Assembly (NCBI RefSeq): GCF_003290185.1
Contig: NZ_QNFY01000022.1
Span: 1 to 36,629 of the forward strand
From: Chryseobacterium lathyri
Lineage (GTDB): Bacteria > Bacteroidota > Bacteroidia > Flavobacteriales > Weeksellaceae
DNA: 36,629 nucleotides
Reading direction: 5' to 3'
Part shown: positions 1 to 9,268 of the stretch, piece by piece
How the letters are laid out: each line of letters opens with the position of its first letter
Position numbering within the stretch: the first letter of the stretch is position 1
The notes under the pieces: generated by a model
Database searches by the model: none
The model's input: only the letters and a program-made list of their open reading frames with translations
Told to the model about the DNA's origin: nothing
Translations under genes and position numbers: made by a program

Positions 1-2898
1 AATAGTCTCGGTTCTTGACAGTGTTTTTGTGCTGCTTCCAATAGTCTGGTTTGTAGTAGTTTCTAATGGAATGCCAACCATATTCTTATCAATCATCAGC
101 TGGTTGCCTTTTTCATGAGCATAGCTATAGGTAGCTTCGTTAACAATTCCATCAGAAAAAGTGTTTTTTTGCTTTATAGGATAATCTAAATTATTATACT
201 CGTAAAATTTAGTTGTCTTCAAGGGTTGAGGTAAATAATAAATTTCCTCCGAAGAATTTGCATTAGCTTTTCCTATAATTTCACGATGATTCGTAATAGC
301 AATCATATCAATAGGATTACTACTGCATGAAGGATTTGGTATGGCATTTACACAGTTTGAAAGATAAGATTCATACGTTTTAAAATTACCTGCGTATAGA
401 TATTCTGTATACGGAGAGCCTGCATGCCTTAAAGTAATTCCCGATAATTTTTCTGAATCATAAGTGGTGTACTGATTACTTTTTTTATAAAGTAATGTAT
501 TGTTGTTATCCTTTGTTTCTTCATCTATCAATAAACCTCTTTTATAATCATAATTTCCAATAGCAGTAAAAGGAGGAACGGAAGAAATCTGTTCGGGATT
601 TGATTTGTCTATGGGAGAGGTGTAAGTAAATAGATCTTCACCTTTATTGGTTTCTGAGACAGAAACATTTTGGTAACATATATCAGCACCCTGTGTTTTT
701 TGAACAGGAAGAAAATTCTCTGTAGAAAAAATTGTAAAATTATTAGTAAAGGTTTGTTTACAAGGCGTCATAGAGCTACAATCATAGACAAAAACATTAT
801 TGTAGTCATAATTATAACTATGTATAGGTCTTGGAAATATTAAAGCTCCACTACTTTTTTGAGAATTAGTAACATTGCTGTAATCAAAATCTATTTTTTT
901 CACAGGAATGGCATCACCGAGCTTATCAAAATAACTTATATTGTTGATTCTAACTCCACCTCCTAACAGATAAGGAATAATATCACTTACTTTTTTATCT
1001 GTGTATGTCGCAATAAAATTAACAGTTCCATTGTAGTTCGATGTAAAATCCCCATTAAAAACAACATAATATTCTCCTGAATTAAGGTCTCTTGTTTGGT
1101 TAGTCACATATCCAGAATCGACAGATGTTCCAAGATTGGTGACATATATATAATTATTCCCTTCTTTTTTATAAATTGATATACTCCAAATATCATTAGC
1201 AATTTGATTGGCCAGACTTTCAAATTCAACTGTTTGAGGAGAAGGAAGGGTAAAGAAATATTTTCTTACACGATTTTCTGTTTTTAGGTAAGTAACTTCA
1301 GAATTTAAATTTTCCCAATTGTCAGGATTTTCATATACATCTACAGGCTGATTACCTACATAAGAATAGGTATTGCTACCAAAATTAAATTTTCTTATCC
1401 CTCCTGATGGTAATTTAATGCTCTTTAATAAATTGGTTGTTATACATGCGGGAGAAGGTTCTTTAGCAAGTAAATAATTATCAGCCGGTTTTACGCAATT
1501 AAACCAATCCCAATGGTCTTTTCCTAAACTGAACCCAGAATTATTTTGGTTGTATTCTAAAGTATAGTCAAAATCTTTACCTGAAGAGGAATTGTATTTA
1601 GTAACCTTTTTTAGTGAAAGCCTTCTTTCATCAACATCCCTACCTAATAATCTATATACAAAATAATCATATTCAAACTGATAACTTTCAAGATTTTTCC
1701 CTGAATAATCAGTTAGACTTATCTTATCTAATTTTAAAAGTTGTTGGGGGTTAGTAAAATTAGAATCTTCTCTTCCCTGCAAATAAGTAAAACTAATTTT
1801 CCCTTTTCCAATAATTTCAATGTCTTTCAAAATACGAACTAAAGTAGTCGTACTGGTTGTGCTTGTTTCCTGAGCTGACGGAATTTCTCTGTCAAACTTT
1901 TCTTCGTAGGATTGTATTGGAGTCTTTACAGATCTATATATCTGAGAGTAATCAGCATATATAATTTGCTGTGCAGGATAATAACTAAATTTTGCTAATT
2001 CAACATCAGCCATATTTGTTATTTTACTGAGATGGAAAGCTGAATTGACATTACCTAGATTAGAAGCGTTGGTACTAACATGTCCTTTAAATCCTACTCG
2101 ATTAGTTAAAGATGTTCTCAATGACTTCTCAGTAATATCAAATGTATATTTATTTCCCAGTTCGTCTGTAATGATAAATGAATTAGCTTCAAAACTATTG
2201 TTTGAACTAACCGAACTGATACTAATTCTTAAATTATTTTTATCTAATTTTTCCACATATAGCTGGTTATTTGAATCTTTTTTTATGATAAATCTTCCAG
2301 AGTATCCCATAAAATTATATTGATACAAATCATACTCAGTATCATAACGACTGAAATACAATGCTTCATAAAATAATTTTTTAAACTGATTATCCGAAGA
2401 ACCTAAACCTGTACCTGTTTCTAATGCATCTAAATATTTTCTAGTATAATTTTTATCTAAAAAGTCAGACGTGAATTCATCAAAATAAATACCTATACTA
2501 GGTTGACCTCCAGGAGAGAGCATAACATTTTGGTCATCAGGGGTTCCTCGTACTGTTCTTGTAATGCTTCCTCCTGCAAATAAATTCCACCCCAGGCCTG
2601 CTTCCCCCGATTTATCATCAGGCTTTGAATTGTTGGGATGATAATTTAAGGATACATCCATTGTAATAGGTGAATTGTTAATTGGAAGAGTAATGAGAGG
2701 AATCTTAATATCTGGAATGCCACTATAATTGCTCACGGGTACTTCCTCAAATTTCATTAAATTATTCGCTGTAGGTACTGCTGGATATATTTGTTTAACA
2801 TTATCCATTATATTACTTACAGAAGTAGGTTCAGAAGCAGTTTGTGATTGTAAAAACTGAACTGCCATCAAAGGCAATAATAAGTATACTTTTTTCAT
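1..2898 (-). CDS. Large Rhs/YD-repeat-type secreted protein, C-terminal part outside the window
   Basis: I read this frame codon by codon from ATG 2898 to base 1 and found no stop, so at least 966 residues are present and the 3' end lies off the left edge. The N-terminus is a signal peptide (MKKVYLLLPLMAVQFLQSQ). It is followed by the block PVSNYSGIPDIKIPL and by GEAGLGWNLFAGGSITRTVRG-like sequence, as seen at the start of large Bacteroidota Rhs-associated proteins. Near the left edge the segment GNQLMIDKNMVGIPLET also resembles that family. Such proteins are secreted, form a long YD-repeat shell and often carry a variable C-terminal toxin or tip; that part cannot be seen here. The start lies 6 bases after the stop of the upstream T9SS-sorted gene, so the two are probably co-transcribed. 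Rhs-type shell is assigned from resemblance, not from visible YD repeats. Confidence 0.75.
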   Translation of the reverse strand, partial: MKKVYLLLPLMAVQFLQSQTASEPTSVSNIMDNVKQIYPAVPTANNLMKFEEVPVSNYSGIPDIKIPLITLPINNSPITMDVSLNYHPNNSKPDDKSGEAGLGWNLFAGGSITRTVRGTPDDQNVMLSPGGQPSIGIYFDEFTSDFLDKNYTRKYLDALETGTGLGSSDNQFKKLFYEALYFSRYDTEYDLYQYNFMGYSGRFIIKKDSNNQLYVEKLDKNNLRISISSVSSNNSFEANSFIITDELGNKYTFDITEKSLRTSLTNRVGFKGHVSTNASNLGNVNSAFHLSKITNMADVELAKFSYYPAQQIIYADYSQIYRSVKTPIQSYEEKFDREIPSAQETSTTSTTTLVRILKDIEIIGKGKISFTYLQGREDSNFTNPQQLLKLDKISLTDYSGKNLESYQFEYDYFVYRLLGRDVDERRLSLKKVTKYNSSSGKDFDYTLEYNQNNSGFSLGKDHWDWFNCVKPADNYLLAKEPSPACITTNLLKSIKLPSGGIRKFNFGSNTYSYVGNQPVDVYENPDNWENLNSEVTYLKTENRVRKYFFTLPSPQTVEFESLANQIANDIWSISIYKKEGNNYIYVTNLGTSVDSGYVTNQTRDLNSGEYYVVFNGDFTSNYNGTVNFIATYTDKKVSDIIPYLLGGGVRINNISYFDKLGDAIPVKKIDFDYSNVTNSQKSSGALIFPRPIHSYNYDYNNVFVYDCSSMTPCKQTFTNNFTIFSTENFLPVQKTQGADICYQNVSVSETNKGEDLFTYTSPIDKSNPEQISSVPPFTAIGNYDYKRGLLIDEETKDNNNTLLYKKSNQYTTYDSEKLSGITLRHAGSPYTEYLYAGNFKTYESYLSNCVNAIPNPSCSSNPIDMIAITNHREIIGKANANSSEEIYYLPQPLKTTKFYEYNNLDYPIKQKNTFSDGIVNEATYSYAHEKGNQLMIDKNMVGIPLETTTNQTIGSSTKTLSRTETI

Positions 2899-2904
2899 CT
2901 GTAT

Positions 2905-4473
2905 TTATTTCTTTATTAGTTTAGCACTGGCTGTTTTATTCATATCCGTTTTTATCATCACCAGATAAGCCCCCTGTATCAAATTCTGGGTATTGATCTT
3001 CGTTACTTTATTCTTAGTTTTTAAGCTCTGAAGCTGTCTTCCACCCATATCATACAGCATTATATCTGCTTCTTTGAAATCAAAGCCAATTTCTACATAA
3101 GCATAATCAGATACAGGATTAGGATAGATTTTGATGTCCTGTTTTTCTATAAGCTGATCAAGTTGTTTATCTCCCAACTTCACAATCTTCCAGTTCTCTT
3201 TGCCAAGCTCTTCGGCACTGGTTCCTGCCAGAATAATGGAGCCATCCCTGTTCAACTTAATATCTGAAAGTCTCTCTTCTCTTTTCCTGGATTCTCCTTT
3301 TACATGTTTTCTCCACTGCTCATTACCATCCTGGTTCAGATACAGCATCCAGAAAGTTTCATCATTGGCTTCAATCCTTCCTTCTGCCTGGGTATAACCT
3401 CCCAAAAGAATTCCTTTTGTGACATCTTGGTTCTTGGCTCTTGAATCTTGACTCTGGATTATACTCGTTCCCATCAGAATATCCCTGTTTCCAAAATTGT
3501 AAGACTTCTGCCAGATTTCTTCCCCTCTTTCGTTAAGTGAGATAAACCATAAATCTGTACCTTCTTCTATTCCAACTGTCTTAGATCCTGATCGTTCGGA
3601 TCGGCTTTCTCCTCCAATAATATATCCGTTTGAGGTCAAGGCAAGGGTTCTGATGTGGTCATCTGCTTTGCCACCAAAATTCTTTTCCCATTCAACCTTT
3701 CCATCCTTGTTAAGCTTGATTACCCAGTAATCTCCTTCACCAAAGTTTTCGGTTTTCTTTGAGCCACCTGTAGCACTTCTGGAATAGATTCCTAGCAAAG
3801 CTCCGCCGTCTTTCGTTGGAATCATTTTCTCTACTTCATCTAAACCTTTTCCTCCTAAAACTGACTGAAATAGTTCTTTTCCATCCTTATCGAGTTTTAC
3901 AATCAAAACATCTTTTGAACCATAACCCTTAGCTGAATTCTGAACGTTACCAGCTACAAAGAATCCTAAATCTGTGGTCTGAATGACTGATTTTGCTTCT
4001 TCATCGGATGCTGATCCTAAAGTTTTCTGCCACAATTCGTCTCCAAATTCATTGAGGCGTATGAGCCAAATGTCCGCTCCCCCTTTTGAATCTTCTTTTT
4101 TATCAAGACCTTTCCCTGAATATGAGGTACCAGAAATCAAAAATCCACCATCTTGTGTAGCAACGGTTGCGGAAAGATAGTCGTGATTATTTCCTGAAAC
4201 GTATTTCTCCCAGGCTGCTTCACCTTGTTGGTTAAGCTTTACCAGATGGAAATCGTAGCCGTTATTCTGCTTTTGACTTGAGGTCCCTTAGGCTATTGAA
4301 GGGCTGGATTGAATTGAGCTTCCCGTGATCAGATACTGTTGATCTATTGTTGTAGTAACCTGGCTTAGAAAATCCTGTGTAGAGGATTTGATGTCTTTCT
4401 GCCATAATATTTCCTGGGCCGACAGACCCAGGATTGTGCACATCGTAAATGCACTCATGTAGAGCTTTCTCAT
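2905..4473 (-). pseudogene. T9SS type A sorting-domain repeat protein interrupted by one in-frame TAA
   Basis: Read from ATG 4473, the gene would encode about 522 residues. It has a signal peptide (MRKLYMSAFTMCTILGLSAQ), then about six imperfect 50-residue repeats of the pattern DxWxxKLNxxGxxxWxKxxGG, probably a beta-propeller. The end is a T9SS sorting domain (KIYPNPVSDYAYVEI ... GAYLVMIKTD ... KLIKK). A TAA at 4290-4288 breaks the frame after residue 61. The reading frame continues unshifted beyond it with clear repeat sequence (NGYDFHLVKLNQQGEAAWEK), so this is a nonsense change, not a frameshift. Restarting downstream (for example TTG at 4140) would give a protein without a signal peptide, which could not reach the T9SS. 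It is either a pseudogene, a sequencing error or a stop that is read through. The Rhs-type gene follows directly. Confidence 0.8.
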
Positions 4474-4504
4474 CTATTTATGTATATTAGTCCGTATAGT
4501 TTTG

Positions 4505-4532
4505 CAAATTTAACGTTTTTTAACACAATCAA
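4505..4532 (-). promoter_or_regulatory. Putative promoter of the T9SS/Rhs-type pair
   Basis: On the minus strand TAAATTTG (4512-4505) matches the Bacteroidota -7 consensus TAnnTTTG, with TTG (4532-4530) 17 bases upstream as a weak -33 element. It lies about 32 bases before the ATG at 4473. Confidence 0.45.
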
Positions 4533-4791
4533 GTCATGTTAATGTGATTTAATATAATTTCTTCACTTTAAAGTGTTTTTTTATCACTTTGCTGATTGTA
4601 TTAGGCAAAGATATCTGGGCAAAACGACAGAACGTGGCGTATTAAAATCATAGATATAATATTTTAAATTGATTATTGAACGTTCTTATTTGGCAACAAT
4701 TAGTATAATGTAAATCAATCAATTAAATCAAAATATTTAATTACTTGGCAAAACATAATACTATCTTTTACATTGGTATGATTTTTAGTGC

Positions 4792-4799
4792 TACATTTG
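4792..4799 (+). promoter_or_regulatory. Putative -7 box for the DUF4407/AAA-M41 pair
   Basis: TACATTTG fits TAnnTTTG exactly; a TTG at 4773-4775 is 16 bases upstream. The box lies 15 bases before ATG 4815, so the leader would be very short. It also overlaps the alternative TTG start at 4788, which argues for initiation at 4815. Confidence 0.45.
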
Positions 4800-4814
4800 T
4801 ATAAATTTTCACTA

Positions 4815-5885
4815 ATGAAAACAAACCAACAAACTATAAATCAAGCGAATCATAAAATAAACTGGTTCCAGAAGTTTCTGATGGTATGCTCCGGAGGAAA
4901 CATTCATATTTTAAGAAAGACTCCGAGTGAATGGAATAAATTTTCAGGAATTGGAGGAATTGTATTATTCACTGCCGTTTTTGCCACTTTATCTGCAGGT
5001 TATGCCATGTATACTGTATTTGACAATATATGGACTTCAGTGGGTTTCGGAATTCTGTGGGGATTAATGATCTTCAACCTGGACCGTTACATCGTTTCCT
5101 CCATCAAAAAAACAGGTACATGGGGAAATCAGATTTTAATGGCTATTCCCCGTCTTGTTTTAGCAACATTTCTAGGAATTATTATTTCTAAACCTCTGGA
5201 GCTTAAAATTTTTGAAAAAGAGGTTAACAAACAACTCAATACCATCATTCAAAGAAATAAAAAACAGCTTGAGGGTGAAATGAGCGGCAGAATCCTGAAA
5301 CAGAGCGGCCCTTTTGAAACTGAAAAAAAACAGATTGCAGAAAAAGCCATACAGTATCAGAAAGCTTATGATTCGGCAGCTGTAGAGCTTGAAAAAGAAA
5401 TCCTTGGAAAACAGTCCGGGCTTACGAGTGGAAAAGAAGGTTATGGTCCCAACGCAAAACGTAAGCAGGAATTGAAGGAACAGCGTCGTCAGGATCTGGA
5501 AAATTTCCAGAAGCAGAATGCCCCCAGAGTCGAATATTTAGATAAAGAGATCTCTAAAGTTTATACGAACCTGGAAACAGAAAGGAAATCTTCGGAAACC
5601 TTTGAGGATAAATTCAATGGTTTTGCTGCAAGACTCCAGGCTTTGGATGAATTGGGCAAAAACTCAGCAATTATAGGCTTGGCGGCCGCTTTTATCATGG
5701 GGCTTTTCATATGTCTTGAAATCTCTCCGGTTCTGGTAAAATTAATTTCCCATGTCGGGCCTTATGATTACCTGTTAGAAAAAACAGAAAATGATTTCAG
5801 GCTTTACTCTAAGGAAAAAATTGAAAAGGGAAATGCCCTGACAGATTTCAGAATTGATGATTTTAAGGATAATTTAAAAAAATAG
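4815..5885 (+). CDS. DUF4407 family membrane protein with coiled-coil insert
   Basis: This 356-residue protein matches the DUF4407 family: an N-terminal WFQKFLMVCSGGNIHIL block, three closely spaced hydrophobic segments (about residues 43-65, 68-88 and 105-125), a charged helical stretch of roughly 150 residues, then a fourth membrane segment (IIGLAAAFIMGLFICLEISPV) and a short charged tail. If the N-terminus is cytoplasmic, the coiled coil faces the periplasm and the tail returns to the cytoplasm. Start 4815 is preferred over TTG 4788 because a promoter-like box overlaps the latter. The stop is 14 bases before the AAA-peptidase gene, so the two very likely form an operon. The family has no established function; I infer a membrane anchor or substrate sensor for the downstream protease. 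Confidence 0.8.
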   Translation: MKTNQQTINQANHKINWFQKFLMVCSGGNIHILRKTPSEWNKFSGIGGIVLFTAVFATLSAGYAMYTVFDNIWTSVGFGILWGLMIFNLDRYIVSSIKKTGTWGNQILMAIPRLVLATFLGIIISKPLELKIFEKEVNKQLNTIIQRNKKQLEGEMSGRILKQSGPFETEKKQIAEKAIQYQKAYDSAAVELEKEILGKQSGLTSGKEGYGPNAKRKQELKEQRRQDLENFQKQNAPRVEYLDKEISKVYTNLETERKSSETFEDKFNGFAARLQALDELGKNSAIIGLAAAFIMGLFICLEISPVLVKLISHVGPYDYLLEKTENDFRLYSKEKIEKGNALTDFRIDDFKDNLKK

Positions 5886-5899
5886 CGTATTTTTCACGC

Positions 5900-7762
5900 A
5901 TGATTATTGATAAAGAAGAGATCCAGAAGAAAAAGAAAAAGCTGGACGACTGTAAAGCATTCCTGAAAAAAGAATTCATCGGAATTGATAAGATTATTGA
6001 TGATTTAATGGAATACATCCAGATCTGGTATCTGATGCCCGAAATCCTAACCCGTCCCGTAGTGATTAATCTGTGGGGAATGACGGGCGTAGGAAAGACA
6101 GATCTTGTAAGAAAAACCGTCCGGTTCCTGGAATTTCAAAATCGTTTTGTAGAGATAGAGCTCAGCAACAGCGACGAAACTTCATGGAGTAAAAGTGTAT
6201 CCGATATTTTCCAGAGTAACCGCCTCAGTGATGAAAAACCGAGCATCGTTCTTTTTGATGAAATCCAGCGTTTTAATACAATCGATCCCGACGGCACTCC
6301 GGTACCACAGACAAAGTTTACCGATTTTTGGGAGCTTTTAAGTGATGGAAGACTAAGCAAAAGGGAACGGGATGATCTTGAACATTATCTGTTCTCCTAC
6401 CTTTTGCGTAAAAAGGAAAATGAGCGCAGAAAGATGAACGGCGAAACGGAAATGGATGAAAATCCTTATCTGAATCTTTGGGATGCCAAGGAACTGAAAA
6501 AGTACCTCAGCATGGAAGATGATGTGATGAGCATCATCGATATGAAAGAGGAAGATATGATCAAGCTGATTCTGAAGAAGCAGAAAGAGAAAAAAATCTA
6601 TGAGCCGGTAGATTACAGCAAAATGCTGATCATTATCAGCGGAAACCTGGATGAAGCTTTTCAGATGTCCCGTGAAACCAGCGAAGCAGATATAGATGCG
6701 AATATATATCATGCATTCACAAAGAAAATAACTGTTGTTGATATAAAAAATGCTTTGTCAAGAAAATTCCGCCCGGAGCAGGTAGCACGATTTGGAAATA
6801 TCCATTTGATCTATTTTTCATTAAAGACAGAAGATTTTCAGCAACTTATCCAAAGGGAAATAAACAATCTTAAGACTAAGACAAAAACAAAATTTGGGAT
6901 CAGCTTAAAAATCAGCAAAAGCATCAATGAGCTGATCTATAGAAACGGGGTATTTCCTGTACAGGGTGTGCGCCCGGTATTCAGTAGTGTAGTTGATATC
7001 CTTGATACAAACCTCAGCAAATTTCTATTTGAAGCCATTATCAATGATGATAAAACCATTGAAATTGATTATCTGGTGAAGCAGAAAACAATCACCGGGA
7101 AAGTAGGAAAACGTATCATTGAAATTCCTTATACCGGAAGAATCGACAGTATACGGCAATCCAGCCAGCAGGATGCAGTAGCCAATATCAGTGTTCATGA
7201 ATGTGGCCACGCAGTATGTTATATGCTTTATACAGGTTTTGCCCCCTTACAGCTGAAAAGCAAAGTAGCCAGCAGTTATGCTGCAGGATTTACCTTTCCG
7301 CACCAGATCCATGATACAAAGGAGAGCCTGCTTGACAGGATTAAAATTTATCTGGCCGGTGGTATTGCTGAAGAAATCATTTTTGGAGAAAATAATGCAA
7401 GCATAGGAAGAAGCCACGACAGGGAGCAGGCTACCATACTTGCCACCGATTATATCAGAAAATACGGATTTGATGAAGAATATCAGGCAACATACAGCCT
7501 GGAGGATTATCCGCATCGTATGCAGCATGATATTACAGATAAAAAAATTGAAAGACTGATGCAGGATCTCGCTGTAAAAACGAGGGAAGATCTGCTTCTT
7601 CATTTAGATCTTTTGAAAGATATGAGCATTGAACTCAGCAAAAAAGGTAGTATGCTGCCTAAAGAAATCTACCTGACCGCAAAAAAACATAAACTTGAGG
7701 TGAGCATTAAAGAAGAAGGACATCTGCATATTGCAACGTATCATAAGATGCTCGGCCAGTAG
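5900..7762 (+). CDS. AAA+ ATPase (Clp-type) fused to an M41 (FtsH-type) zinc metallopeptidase domain
   Basis: The 620-residue protein has no membrane segment. The N-terminal half is a AAA+ module: Walker A GMTGVGKT (60-67), Walker B SIVLFDE (115-121), a sensor-1-like IIISGN, an arginine-finger region RKFRPEQVAR (288-297), and GVRP (356-359), the sensor-2 motif of Clp/HSP100 small domains. A charged insert (about 150-220) separates Walker B from sensor 1. The C-terminal half resembles the FtsH M41 peptidase: zinc motif HECGH (433-437), then GGIAEEIIFG and HDREQAT, where Asp507 fits the third zinc ligand of FtsH. All key residues are present, so it should be an active ATP-dependent protease. 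FtsH proper carries its own N-terminal membrane anchors and a different AAA type. Here the adjacent DUF4407 protein may supply the anchor. Confidence 0.85.
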   Translation: MIIDKEEIQKKKKKLDDCKAFLKKEFIGIDKIIDDLMEYIQIWYLMPEILTRPVVINLWGMTGVGKTDLVRKTVRFLEFQNRFVEIELSNSDETSWSKSVSDIFQSNRLSDEKPSIVLFDEIQRFNTIDPDGTPVPQTKFTDFWELLSDGRLSKRERDDLEHYLFSYLLRKKENERRKMNGETEMDENPYLNLWDAKELKKYLSMEDDVMSIIDMKEEDMIKLILKKQKEKKIYEPVDYSKMLIIISGNLDEAFQMSRETSEADIDANIYHAFTKKITVVDIKNALSRKFRPEQVARFGNIHLIYFSLKTEDFQQLIQREINNLKTKTKTKFGISLKISKSINELIYRNGVFPVQGVRPVFSSVVDILDTNLSKFLFEAIINDDKTIEIDYLVKQKTITGKVGKRIIEIPYTGRIDSIRQSSQQDAVANISVHECGHAVCYMLYTGFAPLQLKSKVASSYAAGFTFPHQIHDTKESLLDRIKIYLAGGIAEEIIFGENNASIGRSHDREQATILATDYIRKYGFDEEYQATYSLEDYPHRMQHDITDKKIERLMQDLAVKTREDLLLHLDLLKDMSIELSKKGSMLPKEIYLTAKKHKLEVSIKEEGHLHIATYHKMLGQ

Positions 7763-7805
7763 AGAAAAAATCCAGAAAAATAGAAATTAAAATTAATAAC
7801 ATCTT

Positions 7806-7834
7806 ACCTTTCAGTCAATTCTGAGAGGTTTTTT
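7806..7834 (+). terminator. Rho-independent terminator after the AAA-M41 gene
   Basis: ACCTTTCAG (7806-7814) pairs with CTGAGAGGT (7821-7829) with one wobble pair around a 6-base loop, followed by a run of T. It ends the 4815-7762 transcription unit. Confidence 0.75.
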
Positions 7835-7892
7835 CTATATATGATTATTTTATCCGAATATTTTATAATTTTACTCTACTAAACTAACCATC

Positions 7893-8483
7893 ATGAAAAA
7901 CTCAATTTTAGCACTCACGCTATTCATAAGCGTTGCATTCATTTCTACTTTAAAAGCACAATATGAACCTTTTCTTGGACAGATTGCTTTTGTACCCTAC
8001 AACAGGGCACCAAACGGATGGGCAGACTGCAATGGACAACTCCTGCCTATAGCTCAAAACCAGGCTCTTTTCTCCTTATTGGGAACCACTTATGGAGGAA
8101 ACGGAACAACTAATTTTGCGCTGCCTGATATGAGAGGAAGAGTTTTAGTTTCCCAGGGACAGGGACCAGGCATTTCACAGAATTATTTAATAGGAGAAAT
8201 TGGCGGCAGTGAAACTGTTACACTGACGCAGCAACAGATGCCTATTCATAGTCATACCATAAATGCTGTAACAGCTGAAGGAAATCAAAACACACCTACA
8301 GGGAATCTCCCTGCAGATACTAAACTTTTAGACAAGGAATATTCAGACGCCAATGCAAATACAACAATGAAGGCTACCATGGTGAATCCAGCCGGAGGAT
8401 CTCAACCTCATGAAAACAGACCTCCCTTTGTTACAATGAGATGTATCATAGCTTTACAGGGTATTTATCCATCTTTTAATTAA
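7893..8483 (+). CDS. Exported phage tail-collar domain protein (microcystin-dependent-protein-like)
   Basis: The 196-residue product starts with a signal peptide (cleavage near LKAQ/YEP). The rest is a tail-collar domain: EPFLGQIAFVPYNRAPNGWADCNGQLLPI, the pattern LFSLLGTTYGGNGTTNFALPD, RGRV, then QQMPIHSH and a C-terminal NRPPF block. These motifs are characteristic of short tail-fibre collar proteins and of the Mdp-like proteins found in many non-phage bacterial loci. No other phage genes are nearby, so this is not a prophage remnant by context. The stop is 6 bases before the next gene, so the two are likely translated from one mRNA. Its role is unknown; a surface or secreted trimeric binding domain is plausible. 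Confidence 0.8.
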   Translation: MKNSILALTLFISVAFISTLKAQYEPFLGQIAFVPYNRAPNGWADCNGQLLPIAQNQALFSLLGTTYGGNGTTNFALPDMRGRVLVSQGQGPGISQNYLIGEIGGSETVTLTQQQMPIHSHTINAVTAEGNQNTPTGNLPADTKLLDKEYSDANANTTMKATMVNPAGGSQPHENRPPFVTMRCIIALQGIYPSFN

Positions 8484-8489
8484 TAAGTT

Positions 8490-9173
8490 ATGAAAATTCT
8501 ATACTTATTAGCAATAGCTCTTGGAAGTACAATGGCCGCACAGACCATTACTTTCAATGGATGTCATAACCTATTTGACAACCAGAATTTTATATTCACG
8601 AAAACCGGAGTTGATGCATTCAACAAAAATATTTACATTACAACACCGGTTGATGGGCAGCCATGTGGTGGGTTGGGGACCTGCGAATTTAAAATTCAAT
8701 GGAATAATGCCCTTACCAGGTGGGAATTTCTCGCTGATGAAGGAAACGGAACCTTTACTGCTCCTTCGCTTATTTATTACAATTCAACAGGAAATAACGC
8801 CAGTATGAATCCACCAAGCAATACGTTTGGAACCTGGGTGGAAAATTCAGCCGTAACGAGTGGGCAATGCGGAGGAAATCTTACCGGCACCAATTCCACA
8901 ATGACAGGGGATGTACACAGCTCGCCATTGGGAACATCGGAGGTCACAAAATCTAAAATTCAGATTTTTCCAAACCCAGTTTCAGATGTTATCCGTATTT
9001 CGGGAATTGATACCGGGCAGACGACACAAATCTATAACTTAGATGGGCAGCTGGTAAGGTCTGAACCGTTTGATCAGAAAATCGATGTATCACATCTTTC
9101 TGCAGGAGTATATCTTTTAAAAATTACTACTAAAAATTTTGAATCTCATGAATTTAAATTCGTGAAAAAATAA
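8490..9173 (+). CDS. Secreted protein with T9SS type A sorting domain
   Basis: The 227-residue protein has a signal peptide (MKILYLLAIALGSTMAAQ), an unrecognised cysteine-containing domain of about 125 residues (cysteines in CH, CGG, CEF and CGG), a short linker, and a C-terminal sorting domain beginning near residue 155 (IQIFPNPVSDVIRISG ... LSAGVYLLKI ... KFVKK). It should cross the inner membrane by Sec and the outer membrane by the T9SS. It follows the exported tail-collar gene by 6 bases, so the two may act together at the cell surface. The N-terminal domain is not one I recognise. Confidence 0.8.
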   Translation: MKILYLLAIALGSTMAAQTITFNGCHNLFDNQNFIFTKTGVDAFNKNIYITTPVDGQPCGGLGTCEFKIQWNNALTRWEFLADEGNGTFTAPSLIYYNSTGNNASMNPPSNTFGTWVENSAVTSGQCGGNLTGTNSTMTGDVHSSPLGTSEVTKSKIQIFPNPVSDVIRISGIDTGQTTQIYNLDGQLVRSEPFDQKIDVSHLSAGVYLLKITTKNFESHEFKFVKK

Positions 9174-9210
9174 AACCTATAATGTCTTATAGCATTACTT
9201 GATTATTGAT

Positions 9211-9240
9211 ATAGCCTTCGGAATTTCTGAGGGCTATTTT
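9211..9240 (+). terminator. Terminator after the tail-collar/T9SS pair
   Basis: An 11-bp stem with two wobble pairs (ATAGCCTTCGG, 9211-9221; CTGAGGGCTAT, 9227-9237) and a 5-base loop is followed by TTTT. Confidence 0.7.
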
Positions 9241-9268
9241 GGGGAATATTTTTTGCAGGTTATATTCC

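Larger units (their letters stand above)
4474..4814. other. Divergent intergenic region
   Basis: This 341-base AT-rich stretch separates the minus-strand T9SS gene from the plus-strand DUF4407 gene. Each side carries a TAnnTTTG box. Between them I see a short inverted pair (AAAGTG / CACTTT, about 4572-4591) and nothing that looks like a gene or RNA. Confidence 0.5.

Noticed and set aside
2045..2323. Plus-strand 92-codon open frame
   Set aside because: It lies inside the continuous minus-strand Rhs-type frame and has no signal, domain or promoter.
7893..9173. Prophage remnant
   Set aside because: The tail-collar protein has a Sec signal and no capsid, terminase, lysis or integrase genes are nearby.
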